From positions 2,480,001-2,544,000 of the forward strand of contig OZ246956.1 in the NCBI GenBank assembly GCA_965232105.1: a stretch of 64,000 nt of DNA, read 5' to 3'. Under the pieces are notes generated by a model. That model ran no database searches and was not told where the DNA came from. It worked only from the letters and a program-made list of their open reading frames with translations. This stretch comes from Multivorans sp965232105 (GTDB taxonomy: Bacteria > Acidobacteriota > Thermoanaerobaculia > Multivoradales > Multivoraceae). The position numbers and the translations under genes are program-made. How positions within the stretch are numbered: the stretch's first letter is position 1; each line of letters begins with the position of its first letter. Shown here piece by piece: positions 36,828 through 44,545 of the stretch.

Positions 36828-37679
36828 TTGTTCGGCGGCCAGAGGATTCGGCTCGACCGTCCTCTCGCGGCTGTGCTGAAGCGGCGACTGGCGGATCGTT
36901 CAGCCGCTCGCCCCCTTGCGTTTGCCCCTGTCGTCGTGTTGGCGGCTGGCGTTTTCACGCTCTTCTCGGTCTCGCACTTCACGGTCCATGTGGCCAGGAG
37001 CGCGGCCGTCGTCGCCCGTTATGAGCGCCTTGAAGAGCGTGGGAACATGGACTTCATCTTCGGTCGATCCGGCCCTCGAGCCGAAAGCCACTTCGAGCAC
37101 GCACTCGTAAACCGCACCCTGGACGTCATGGTGCTGGTACCGCGGCACCGCTTCGTGCCGGAGATCCGGCAGGACAGTGCCTATCGCGCTGCGGCGCTGT
37201 CGATCGGCTGGGGGCGGACGATTCCGGATGCGTACATGGTTGCTCTCATCGCCGAACTTGCTACACGCGGACGAGCCCGGAGCGTGCTCGAGATCGGCAC
37301 GGGCGCCGGCTACCAGGCCGCGGTGCTGTCCGAAATGGTGGACCATGTGTACACGATCGAGCCCGTTGAACCCTTGGCCCTGCTGGCGGCTTCCACGCTC
37401 CGAGACCTCGGCTACGGCAACGTGACAGTCAGGGTGGATGACGGTGACCAGGGGTGGCCGGAGGTCGGGCCGTTCGACTCGATCGTCATCAAGGCACCGG
37501 TGGATCACGTGCCGGAGGCGCTTTTCGACCAGCTTGTGGTGGGCGGAAAACTCGTGGCGCCGGTGGGTCCGCCGGGAGGCCCGCAGGAACTACAGTTACT
37601 TGAGAAACGGGCCGACGGCTCGGTGGAGCGCACCTCGGTCCTGGAAGTACGCTTCCCGCCGCTGATCAACGACCGCTGA
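36828..37679 (+). CDS. Divergent exported protein-L-isoaspartate O-methyltransferase-like protein
   Basis: A 283-residue protein. An N-terminal hydrophobic segment (LAFAPVVVLAAGVFTLF) suggests export or anchoring. The methyltransferase domain has the SAM motif LEIGTGAGYQAAVLSEM and a PCMT-like C-terminus (GGPQELQLLEK). The active-site stretch is altered compared with the paralogue at 38902: IGWGRTIPDAYMVAL instead of IGWQQTISQPYIVAL, and IVIKAPVDHVPEAL instead of IVVTAAPDHVPEPL. Substrate choice may therefore differ. The TTG at 36828 was taken as start because the signal segment follows; an internal ATG at 37047 would give a shorter cytosolic form. It is convergent with the MFS gene, stop to stop. 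Confidence 0.75.
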   Translation: MFGGQRIRLDRPLAAVLKRRLADRSAARPLAFAPVVVLAAGVFTLFSVSHFTVHVARSAAVVARYERLEERGNMDFIFGRSGPRAESHFEHALVNRTLDVMVLVPRHRFVPEIRQDSAYRAAALSIGWGRTIPDAYMVALIAELATRGRARSVLEIGTGAGYQAAVLSEMVDHVYTIEPVEPLALLAASTLRDLGYGNVTVRVDDGDQGWPEVGPFDSIVIKAPVDHVPEALFDQLVVGGKLVAPVGPPGGPQELQLLEKRADGSVERTSVLEVRFPPLINDR

Positions 37680-38843
37680 TCAGGTCGAGCGATATCGCCA
37701 AAGCCCGGTTGCCGTCATGCTGTAGACGAACAGCAGCACCGACACCGCCATGCCTGGGATGAGCCCGGCGAGCGCCCCATACTGCTCGACGATCCAGCCC
37801 AGGATGACGGCGCCGAGCAACGGTGCGCCGAGCAGGCCGAGGCCGAAGACGGACATGACGCGGCCGCGGGTCTGCGGTTCGGCGGCTTCCTGGACGATGG
37901 CGCGGGCCAGGGTCGTCGTGACGCCCATGTTGAGGCCCCAGGCGATCACGGCGGTGACGACCAGCCACCAGGCCGGTTCGATCCAGATCAGGAACAGGAC
38001 GAGGACTCGGGAGAGCTGGAAGAGGATGAACCAGCGTCCGGGCTGCGCCAGCGGCATGAAGCGGAGCATGATCAGGTTCGAGACGACCGCGCCGATGAAG
38101 AAGACGATCATCAGCCAGGACAGCAACTGCGCGTCGCCGTCGTAGACCTGGCGAACGATGAAGGGGAAGGCGGTCAGGAAGCCGCCGGCGTTGAAGATGC
38201 TGGAGGCGAAGTTCACGGTCATCGCGTCGAAGACCGGCCGCTGGCGATGGGACGCCCGGAATCCCTCCAGGATGCGACGCCAGGCGGGTTCGGTGGACCC
38301 GGCATCGTTCAGGGGCTGGGGCCCGATGCGGCGGATCCAGAGCGCCCCTCCCGCCAGGCAGATGGTCTGAACGATGAGCACCTGTCGCAGGCCGATCCGG
38401 TCGAGTTGGCCCGCCGCGCCCAGACCGACGGTGTAGGTGAGCATCGTGATCGCCGTCGACGCGGTCACGGCCCGCTGGAGGTCGCGGCCCGCGATCCGGC
38501 TCAGCACGGCTTGCTGGGCAGGGCCGGAAAACGACATCGCGGCGCTGATTCCAAGCCCCCAGGCGGTTACGGTCCACACGCTGAAGTGGCCGAGTTCGAG
38601 CGCCAACACCAGGCCGAGGGGGACGATCGCCGCCGCGCCGAAGACCCGGGTCAACACTGTCCGGGCGTCCGTGCGGTCCGCGCTCGCGCCGCCCCAGAGC
38701 ATGATGATGATGCCGGGCAGGCCGACGGCCGCTTGCAGCGGCCCCACACGGTCGGCTGGCAGTTCCAGCACACCCAGCAGCAGCCAGGCGAGAAGAAGCT
38801 GCTGCATGGCGAAGCCGGCGCTCGAACAGGCCAACGCGCCCAT
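37680..38843 (-). CDS. MFS transporter
   Basis: A 387-residue protein with about eleven hydrophobic segments and MFS hallmarks: GASADRTDARTVL (the loop 2-3 DRxxxR type) and TRGRVMSVFGLGLLG in the second half, where enterobactin-exporter-like (MFS_3) proteins carry RGRVxS. It would export small molecules by proton exchange; the substrate is unknown. The visible N-terminus MGALACSSAGFAMQQ starts within what is usually the first helix, so the true start may be a non-ATG codon slightly upstream. It is divergent from the second methyltransferase gene. Confidence 0.85.
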   Translation of the reverse strand: MGALACSSAGFAMQQLLLAWLLLGVLELPADRVGPLQAAVGLPGIIIMLWGGASADRTDARTVLTRVFGAAAIVPLGLVLALELGHFSVWTVTAWGLGISAAMSFSGPAQQAVLSRIAGRDLQRAVTASTAITMLTYTVGLGAAGQLDRIGLRQVLIVQTICLAGGALWIRRIGPQPLNDAGSTEPAWRRILEGFRASHRQRPVFDAMTVNFASSIFNAGGFLTAFPFIVRQVYDGDAQLLSWLMIVFFIGAVVSNLIMLRFMPLAQPGRWFILFQLSRVLVLFLIWIEPAWWLVVTAVIAWGLNMGVTTTLARAIVQEAAEPQTRGRVMSVFGLGLLGAPLLGAVILGWIVEQYGALAGLIPGMAVSVLLFVYSMTATGLWRYRST

Positions 38844-38901
38844 GTACGCTAGGAGCCCCGGTCGTTTCCAGGAGCTGGTGGCCGGAGAGACGGAAGTGAC
38901 G

Positions 38902-39705
38902 ATGACGCGGACCTCGCTCGGCAGCGGTGTGTTGGCGGAAGTGCGAAGGCTACACGCGGGCCTCCGGCGCCGTTCGAACGCGGGCTGGCGGCTCGGCGTC
39001 GCCGCGGCCGCGGTGTTGGGCTTCGTCGGCTCGACGGTGCCGGCTCAGGAGCGGGTCGACTTCACCGAGCTCCGCCGGCGCATGGTGCGCGACACGATTG
39101 CGGAGCCCCGCGACGGCCGGCCGCCGGTGCTCGACGTCCGCGTGATCGATGCGATGGGCAAGGTGGAGCGCCACCTGTTCGTGCCGGAGGAGATCCGCGA
39201 GTGGGCCTACCGGGACTCGCCGCTTCGGATCGGCTGGCAGCAGACGATTTCGCAGCCCTACATCGTGGCGCTGATGACCGAACTCGCCGAGCCGGACCCG
39301 GAGGACAGGGTGCTGGAGATCGGTACCGGCTCGGGTTACCAGGCTGCGGTACTGGCCGAGATCGTGGATCACGTGTTCACGATCGAGATCGTGGAGCCCC
39401 TCGGTCTGCGGGCGGCGGCCGCGCTCGATGCGGCCGGGTACGGGAACGTGACGACCCGGATCGGCGACGGCTACGTCGGTTGGCCCGAGGAGGCGCCGTT
39501 CGACGCGATCGTGGTCACCGCTGCGCCGGACCACGTGCCCGAACCGCTGGTTGAGCAGTTGGCGACGGGCGGTCGGTTGGTGCTGCCGGTGGGCCCGGTG
39601 GGCGGCCGTCAGGAACTCCAGGTGCTGGAGAAACCGGCCGACGGCGAGGTGGAGCGGACCCGGGTGATTCCGGTGCGATTCGTGCCGCTGACGCGGAATC
39701 GCTGA
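38902..39705 (+). CDS. Exported protein-L-isoaspartate O-methyltransferase
   Basis: A 267-residue protein. It carries a hydrophobic export segment (LGVAAAAVLGFVGSTVPAQ) and then a canonical PCMT domain: RRRMVRDTIA, FVPEEIREWAYRDSPLRIG, TISQPYIVALM (substrate loop), LEIGTGSGYQAAVLAE (SAM) and TAAPDHVPEPLVEQL. It methylates abnormal isoaspartyl residues to begin their repair; with the signal it would work in the periplasm. The ATG at 38902 follows GGAAG; a GTG at 38896 is an alternative. It shares the arrangement of an export segment plus PCMT with the gene at 36828. Confidence 0.88.
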   Translation: MTRTSLGSGVLAEVRRLHAGLRRRSNAGWRLGVAAAAVLGFVGSTVPAQERVDFTELRRRMVRDTIAEPRDGRPPVLDVRVIDAMGKVERHLFVPEEIREWAYRDSPLRIGWQQTISQPYIVALMTELAEPDPEDRVLEIGTGSGYQAAVLAEIVDHVFTIEIVEPLGLRAAAALDAAGYGNVTTRIGDGYVGWPEEAPFDAIVVTAAPDHVPEPLVEQLATGGRLVLPVGPVGGRQELQVLEKPADGEVERTRVIPVRFVPLTRNR

Positions 39706-39724
39706 ACGTCCGGCTCCAGGGCCG

Positions 39725-40399
39725 CTACAGCGGCACTTCTTCGCCCTGGCCTTCGATGACGAGTCCCAGCGTGACGTCGCCGAGGGGCACCGCCAGGGTC
39801 GGCTGATCGAGGTCGTTCCAGAACATGCCCGCGGCTCCCAGGTCGTCGTAGTTCTGAAACAGCGCCATCGTCATCGGGTGAGTACCGCCCTCGATGATCG
39901 TGTTGCTGGCTTCGACCAGGGGTTCCTGCTCGGGCACGCCGTAGGGATCGAAGTTGTCGAGCGCGATGGGAATGAGCAGCAGGAAGTCGCGGAACCAGGT
40001 CTGACCGGTGTGATCGCCGTCGGCCGGCTGTACCGCGTAGCGGAGCGTGTAGGTGCCCGGCGGCACGATCTGCGCCTTGTACGTGCTCCAGGAACCGGTC
40101 GTGCGCACGACGCCGACCAGGCCGCCCGGCGGCAGGGTGGGGTACTCGACGCCGAGTTCCGCTGAAGGGTCCTGCATCGGCAGTGCCGGCGGGAACCAGA
40201 ACTCGACCGGCTCGCCTGCGTCCCGGACCACCCGGTAGCCGGCTGGATCGAGCAACGGCGAGAGCCAGTCCGGGAGATCGGGCGGCAGGCCGTCCGTACG
40301 CTCCATCGTCGGTTCGGCGCCGAGGGGCGCCGCGAGCAGGAGCGCTGCCAGGAGCAGGCCGATCAGATGCGGGCCGGTTGCCCGCGCCGCCGCGCTCAC
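39725..40399 (-). CDS. Secreted protein of unknown function
   Basis: A 224-residue protein with a signal peptide (LIGLLLAALLLAAPLGAE). The mature part contains GTYTLRYAVQPADGDHTGQT and ends in a strand-rich segment, looking like a small beta-sandwich, but I recognise no family. The GTG start overlaps the stop of the dihaem peroxidase-like gene (GTGA), so the two are surely co-translated and probably act together in the periplasm. A role in carrying or protecting the peroxidase is a guess from context. Confidence 0.7.
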   Translation of the reverse strand: MSAAARATGPHLIGLLLAALLLAAPLGAEPTMERTDGLPPDLPDWLSPLLDPAGYRVVRDAGEPVEFWFPPALPMQDPSAELGVEYPTLPPGGLVGVVRTTGSWSTYKAQIVPPGTYTLRYAVQPADGDHTGQTWFRDFLLLIPIALDNFDPYGVPEQEPLVEASNTIIEGGTHPMTMALFQNYDDLGAAGMFWNDLDQPTLAVPLGDVTLGLVIEGQGEEVPL

Positions 40400-41526
40400 T
40401 CGAAGTTGATCAGGTAGTAGCGGAAGTCCTCAGGATCCACCTCGTCCAGCATCAGGAGGTACTGGATCAGCGGCTCGACATCGGCCTCCGAGATCCGGAT
40501 CTCGCCGAAGAGCGGGTCGACGCCCTCCTGTTTGGCCCGGGCCGCCTCGGCCAGCTCCATGTGACCCTGGAGCACTTCCTCGAGCGTCGCGGCGCTGCCG
40601 TCGTGCAGGTACGGGTCGGTGCGCGGCAGGTTCCTGAGCGGAGGCGTCTTGAAGTTGCCGCTGCCAGTGCCGTGGAGCGAGTAGTCACTGAACGTGGGCG
40701 GCACGTGGCAGCGAACGCAGCTTCCCACCGACTCCACGTCGAACACGCGGAAGAAGGTCTTGAAGCCTTCGTAGGCCGTTTCGGTGAACCCCTCCGGCCG
40801 CCGGATCAGATTCCTCCCTTCCTGGTTGTAGATCCGGCTCTCGATGCTCGCCGCGTAGTTCAATATGTCTTCGTCGGCGTTCGGCTCCTTGCGGAAGCGG
40901 TTCTGCTCAGTGAACGCGTCCCAGCGCGCGGTCATCGAGAAGTCGATCGTGCGCGTGTAGTCGGCCAGGGCGCGGGCGGCCGCCGCGGCGACTTCCTCCC
41001 GCTCGAGCGACTCCAGATCGAGGCCGTAGACCTGCTGGAACTGCTCGATGTAGGGCACGCCAGAGATCGCGTTGTGGCCCTCGTCGAGCAGTACGTAGGC
41101 CGCGTTGTCGATCGCCTCGGCGCGGGCTCCGGGCTTCCAGCCGTACTGCTTGCCTATCAGCTTCTCGAGGATCATGTCCTCCATCGAGCCCCAGGCGCCG
41201 TCCCAGCCGAACACGTCCGCCCGGAAGACGCCGGCCAGCGTCTGGGCGTTGCGATCGGTCGTTTCGCGGCCCGCGGTCAGGCTGGTCGGCGTGTGGTCGG
41301 CGTAGAAGCGCTCGGCCTTGCCGGCCACCGATTCGCCGAGGCCGTGGCACACGGAGCAGGCGATCGCGTAGTCGGTGCCCTGGTTGTTGAACAGAAGTTC
41401 GGCGAACAGGTCGGTGCCGAGCTGGTCAAGTCCTTCCGGCGGATCCTGCGCGGCTGCGGTTGCTCCGAACAGGAGTGCCAGTACGATCGGCGGAGCTGCC
41501 GAACAGGCCACCTTGGTTCCCTTCAT
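40396..41526 (-). CDS. Dihaem cytochrome c peroxidase-like protein
   Basis: A 376-residue exported protein (signal VLALLFGATAAAQ) with two haem c motifs, CSVCH near residue 57 and CVRCH near residue 265, as in the CcpA/MauG family. Other family-like segments are NAAYVLLDEGHNAISGVPYIEQF, FKTFFRVF preceding the second haem, and FKTPPLRNLPRTDPYLHDGS. Members reduce peroxide or oxidise protein partners in the periplasm; which applies here is not decided by the sequence. The start ATG has GGAGGA six bases upstream. Confidence 0.88.
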   Translation of the reverse strand: MKGTKVACSAAPPIVLALLFGATAAAQDPPEGLDQLGTDLFAELLFNNQGTDYAIACSVCHGLGESVAGKAERFYADHTPTSLTAGRETTDRNAQTLAGVFRADVFGWDGAWGSMEDMILEKLIGKQYGWKPGARAEAIDNAAYVLLDEGHNAISGVPYIEQFQQVYGLDLESLEREEVAAAAARALADYTRTIDFSMTARWDAFTEQNRFRKEPNADEDILNYAASIESRIYNQEGRNLIRRPEGFTETAYEGFKTFFRVFDVESVGSCVRCHVPPTFSDYSLHGTGSGNFKTPPLRNLPRTDPYLHDGSAATLEEVLQGHMELAEAARAKQEGVDPLFGEIRISEADVEPLIQYLLMLDEVDPEDFRYYLINFE

Positions 41527-41654
41527 GATCGTCCTCCGGTTGCCGGCCAGTCGATGAGATGTGGAGAATAAACGATCGGGCTCGGTCCGAGCGCGGTCTC
41601 CACCGGGTCGAGAGCTCTGCAAGCGGCATGGCGCTGGTGGCACACTATGCCGCC

Positions 41655-42401
41655 ATGACGAGTTTCTGTGCGGTCCCCTGGTCGGAAGTCGACACGGTCT
41701 TCTTCGACGCAGGCAACACGTTTCTGTCAATGGACTTCGACCGCGTCGCAGAGGTCGCGGCCGACTTGGGCTTCCATTTCTCCGGGAGTGAGCTGGAGCG
41801 AGCGGAAGCGGCGGCCCGGCCGGCGATCTCGGCGGCGCTTGCCGAGGGGAGGTCCACCGAGGGCGGCTCCGCCTTCCGTCTCTACCTGGAGGAGATGCTG
41901 CGCTATCTGCCGCCTTCCCGCCGCGACGGAGTCGAACTCGCGTCGGTGACCAGCTCGCTGGCGGATCGGCTCTTCTCGCCCGGCCGGAACGACCTTCTCT
42001 GGAACCGCCGGCTGCCGGGCCGACGGGAAGCGCTGGAGCGGATCCGCTCACTCGGCTATCGCATGGCCGTGGTCAGCAACTCCGACGGCACGATGCGGCG
42101 GACCGTGTCGGAGATCGGGTTCGCCCATCTCTTCGACGGCCTGATCGACTCGACCGTCGTCGGTTTCGAGAAGCCCGATCCACGGATCTTCGAAGTCGCT
42201 CTTGAGACGATCGGTGCCCGGGCGGAGCGCACCGTCCACGTTGGCGACCTCTATGCGGCCGACGTCGTCGGCGCGCGTGCCGCCGGAGTTCACGCCGTTC
42301 TGCTTGACCCATGGGCCGACTGGCCGGAGGTCGACTGCCCCAAGGTGGCCGACCTGACCGAACTGGCCGCTCTGCTGCCCGGGCCACGGCGCCGTGGCTA
42401 G
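41655..42401 (+). CDS. HAD-superfamily phosphatase-like hydrolase
   Basis: A 248-residue HAD protein. The first motif reads VFFDAGNTF: the nucleophile Asp is present but the usual second Asp (D-x-D) is Gly-Asn, as in several HAD-IA members. Motif II is VVSNSDG, motif III lies around GFEKPDPRIFE (Lys), and motif IV is VHVGDLYAADVVGA. A helical cap lies between motifs I and II. The substrate is unknown. ATG 41628 is an alternative start; 41655 was preferred as closer to motif I. Its end overlaps the convergent MamK-like gene by four bases. Confidence 0.85.
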   Translation: MTSFCAVPWSEVDTVFFDAGNTFLSMDFDRVAEVAADLGFHFSGSELERAEAAARPAISAALAEGRSTEGGSAFRLYLEEMLRYLPPSRRDGVELASVTSSLADRLFSPGRNDLLWNRRLPGRREALERIRSLGYRMAVVSNSDGTMRRTVSEIGFAHLFDGLIDSTVVGFEKPDPRIFEVALETIGARAERTVHVGDLYAADVVGARAAGVHAVLLDPWADWPEVDCPKVADLTELAALLPGPRRRG

Positions 42402-43432
42402 GGGGAGAGGCGCTTCCAGTACTCGTCGTCGGCGTCCCTGGCCAGGCTAAGTCCGCCGTCGGAGCCGACGAAGACCGGATCCTTGACCACCCTCACGCGG
42501 CCGCCTCCGAGTTCGCCGAGGGCGTGCTGCAGTTCGGCGCCGAGGCCCCGAATCAGTCCGGAGCCGCCGGTGAGGATCACGTTGTTGCGGATGCGGCTCT
42601 GGTACTCGGGTTCGACCCGGGCGATCAGGTCGAGCATCGTCTCGCGCAGCGGCTCCAGCAGGCTCTCGCAGGCGCGACGCATCGGTTCCGTGACGTCGAT
42701 TCGGGTCGGCTTGCCGCGCACCGGCACGTCGACGACGACCGGGGCGCTCTCGCCGACGAAGGAGTGGCGTTCCTTCCAGGCCCGCACCATGTGGATGGAC
42801 ACGGAGGCGTCGGGATAGCGCTCCTCGATCAGGCCGTGGAGGTGGCGGTCCACCGCGTCCCCGGCGGCGCTCAGGGTGCGTTGGTCGTCCTCGGTCGGGA
42901 AGCGGCCCATCAGGACGCAGAAGTCCGTCGTGCCGGCGCCGATGTCGATGACCATCGTGTGAACCAGGGAATCCAGCCCGTAGGCGACGGCGAACGGCTC
43001 GGAGACGATCATCGTGCTCGCGACCTGGCCGGCGAGGATTCGGCGCAGGTTCTGGCGGTTGACCCGGAGCGTCTCGGCGGGTACGCCGACGACGGCATGG
43101 ATCGCGGGTGCCGGGCTCGACCCGGCGGGGACCGCCAGCTCCAGAAGCCTGCGGACGAGCTCGCGCACTGCTTTCTCGTCCTGGTCCGACCCCTCCTTGA
43201 TCAGGCCCCGCTCCAGCGGCCGGCGGAGGTTGAGCATGGGGCGGTGTTCCAGCGCTTCGGCGCCGACCAGCACGTCGCGTCCGAGCACCTTCCTCGCCAC
43301 CATGTCGCTGGGCCAGCCGACGTAGCTCTGCACCATGTGTCGCTGGCCGTTTGCCGCCGAGATCGAGCTCCGCGACGTCCCCAGGTCGATGCCGACCTTG
43401 AGGACTTCGCTGTCGGACGTGGTGCTGTTCAC
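42398..43432 (-). CDS. MamK-like bacterial actin
   Basis: A 344-residue actin-fold ATPase. Phosphate loops are GIDLGTSRSS and VIDIGAGTTDF, and the adenosine loop is LTGGSGLIRG. The chain follows MamK, the magnetosome actin, more closely than MreB, ParM or FtsA: it shares YVGWPSDMVARKVLGRDVLV, the LNLRRPLERGLI turn, IVSEPFAVAYGLDSLV, KERHSFVG, RIDVTEPMRRACE, and a C-terminal VKDPVFVGSDGGLSLA then YWKRL. No magnetosome gene is in view. The ATG overlaps the end of the amidase gene (ATGA), so filament and murein hydrolase are made together. The MamK resemblance comes from remembered sequences, not an alignment run. Confidence 0.8.
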   Translation of the reverse strand: MNSTTSDSEVLKVGIDLGTSRSSISAANGQRHMVQSYVGWPSDMVARKVLGRDVLVGAEALEHRPMLNLRRPLERGLIKEGSDQDEKAVRELVRRLLELAVPAGSSPAPAIHAVVGVPAETLRVNRQNLRRILAGQVASTMIVSEPFAVAYGLDSLVHTMVIDIGAGTTDFCVLMGRFPTEDDQRTLSAAGDAVDRHLHGLIEERYPDASVSIHMVRAWKERHSFVGESAPVVVDVPVRGKPTRIDVTEPMRRACESLLEPLRETMLDLIARVEPEYQSRIRNNVILTGGSGLIRGLGAELQHALGELGGGRVRVVKDPVFVGSDGGLSLARDADDEYWKRLSP

Positions 43433-44502
43433 GGTTCTTCCTCGGCCTCGAAAGGCGCGGAGCTTACCGTTGCCTCCGCCTCCCCCTCCGCCGGCGACTC
43501 GGCCGGCGGGAGAAGCGAGCCGGCGTAGCTTCGAATGCCTGCGTCGAGGGCTTCGGCGATCGACTGGAGGTGTTCGTCGTCGCGCAGCCGCTCGATCTCG
43601 CCGGCGTCCGAGAGGCAGGACACCTCCGCCAGGATGGCCGGCATCTCGGCGTCGATCAGGACGACGAAGGGCGCCGACTTCACGCCGCGATTCCGTAGTT
43701 CCGGGTTCGCTGCCCGCAGTTTTCCGAACAGGGCGTCCTGGACCGCGTCGGCGAGAGCGCGACTCTCGTCCTGCATGTGTTGGCCGTAGACGCCGTCCAG
43801 GAGGCTCCGCAGGTCGGCCAGGGAGTAGCCGTGCGCCTCGGCGTTCTCCCGCTCGGCGAGCGCGGTGAGCTCGGGGTCGTCGGTGGGTCCCAGGTAGTAG
43901 GTCTCGACGCCGCAGGTCCGGTTCCGGGGCAGCCAGTTCACGTGAATCGAGACGAACAGGTCGGCGCCGGCCCGGTTGGCGATGCCGGACCGTCGATCGA
44001 GTTCGACGTCGATGTCCGCCTCGCGGGTCATCGCGACCCGGTACCGGTCGGACAGCAACGCGCGGACGCGGACGGCGATGTCGAGCGCGAGCTCCTTCTC
44101 GGTCAGACCGCCGGCCACCGTGCCGGAGGCGGATCCGCCGTGACCCGGATCGAGCACGATCCTCCTGACGGGCAGCGGGAAGACGCTGAGGTTGAGGGAC
44201 TCCGGCAGCTCGGTGAAACGGACTTCGGGCTCCGGCGGTGCCGTCTCGGCGGGAGGCTCGGCCTGGGTGGTCGCTTCCGGGCGCTGCAATTCCAGGTAGC
44301 CGAGTCCGGCGGCGGCGGCGATTGGCGCCAGGAGGAGCAGGCTCCAGAGTGGAAAACGGCGTCGTCGGATGCGCCTCCGGTGGTCGCGCTCGGCGGAATC
44401 AGGGCCCTTCCGGCCAAGTTCGGCCTCGTTCTCTCGCACGGCGGCTTCGATCAGGTCGAGCCTGAGTTGCCGATCGGCGCGGCTCCGTTCCGAAGGAGTC
44501 AT
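43429..44502 (-). CDS. N-acetylmuramoyl-L-alanine amidase (Amidase_3)
   Basis: A 357-residue protein: cytosolic charged N-terminus (about 50 residues with RDHRRRIRRRRF), a single membrane helix (LWSLLLLAPIAAAAGLG), a Pro/Glu linker, then the zinc amidase domain. Zinc and catalytic residues are visible in LDPGHGG (His), TEKELALDIA (Glu), SIHVNW (His) and AILAEVSCLSD (Glu). It cuts the bond between muramic acid and the stem peptide in the periplasm. Unlike many AmiC-type enzymes it has no AMIN domain; an AMIN domain is instead found on the RND adaptor encoded 1.5 kb away. Upstream partner of the MamK-like gene. Confidence 0.92.
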   Translation of the reverse strand: MTPSERSRADRQLRLDLIEAAVRENEAELGRKGPDSAERDHRRRIRRRRFPLWSLLLLAPIAAAAGLGYLELQRPEATTQAEPPAETAPPEPEVRFTELPESLNLSVFPLPVRRIVLDPGHGGSASGTVAGGLTEKELALDIAVRVRALLSDRYRVAMTREADIDVELDRRSGIANRAGADLFVSIHVNWLPRNRTCGVETYYLGPTDDPELTALAERENAEAHGYSLADLRSLLDGVYGQHMQDESRALADAVQDALFGKLRAANPELRNRGVKSAPFVVLIDAEMPAILAEVSCLSDAGEIERLRDDEHLQSIAEALDAGIRSYAGSLLPPAESPAEGEAEATVSSAPFEAEEEP

Positions 44503-44545
44503 CGAGATGACGGTAGCCGATGGGCGGCCCTAGTAGCATCGCCGG

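Noticed and set aside
42398..43432. The actin as evidence of magnetosome formation
   Set aside because: No mam or mms genes are in the window; MamK-like actins may exist without magnetosomes, so only the family resemblance is claimed.
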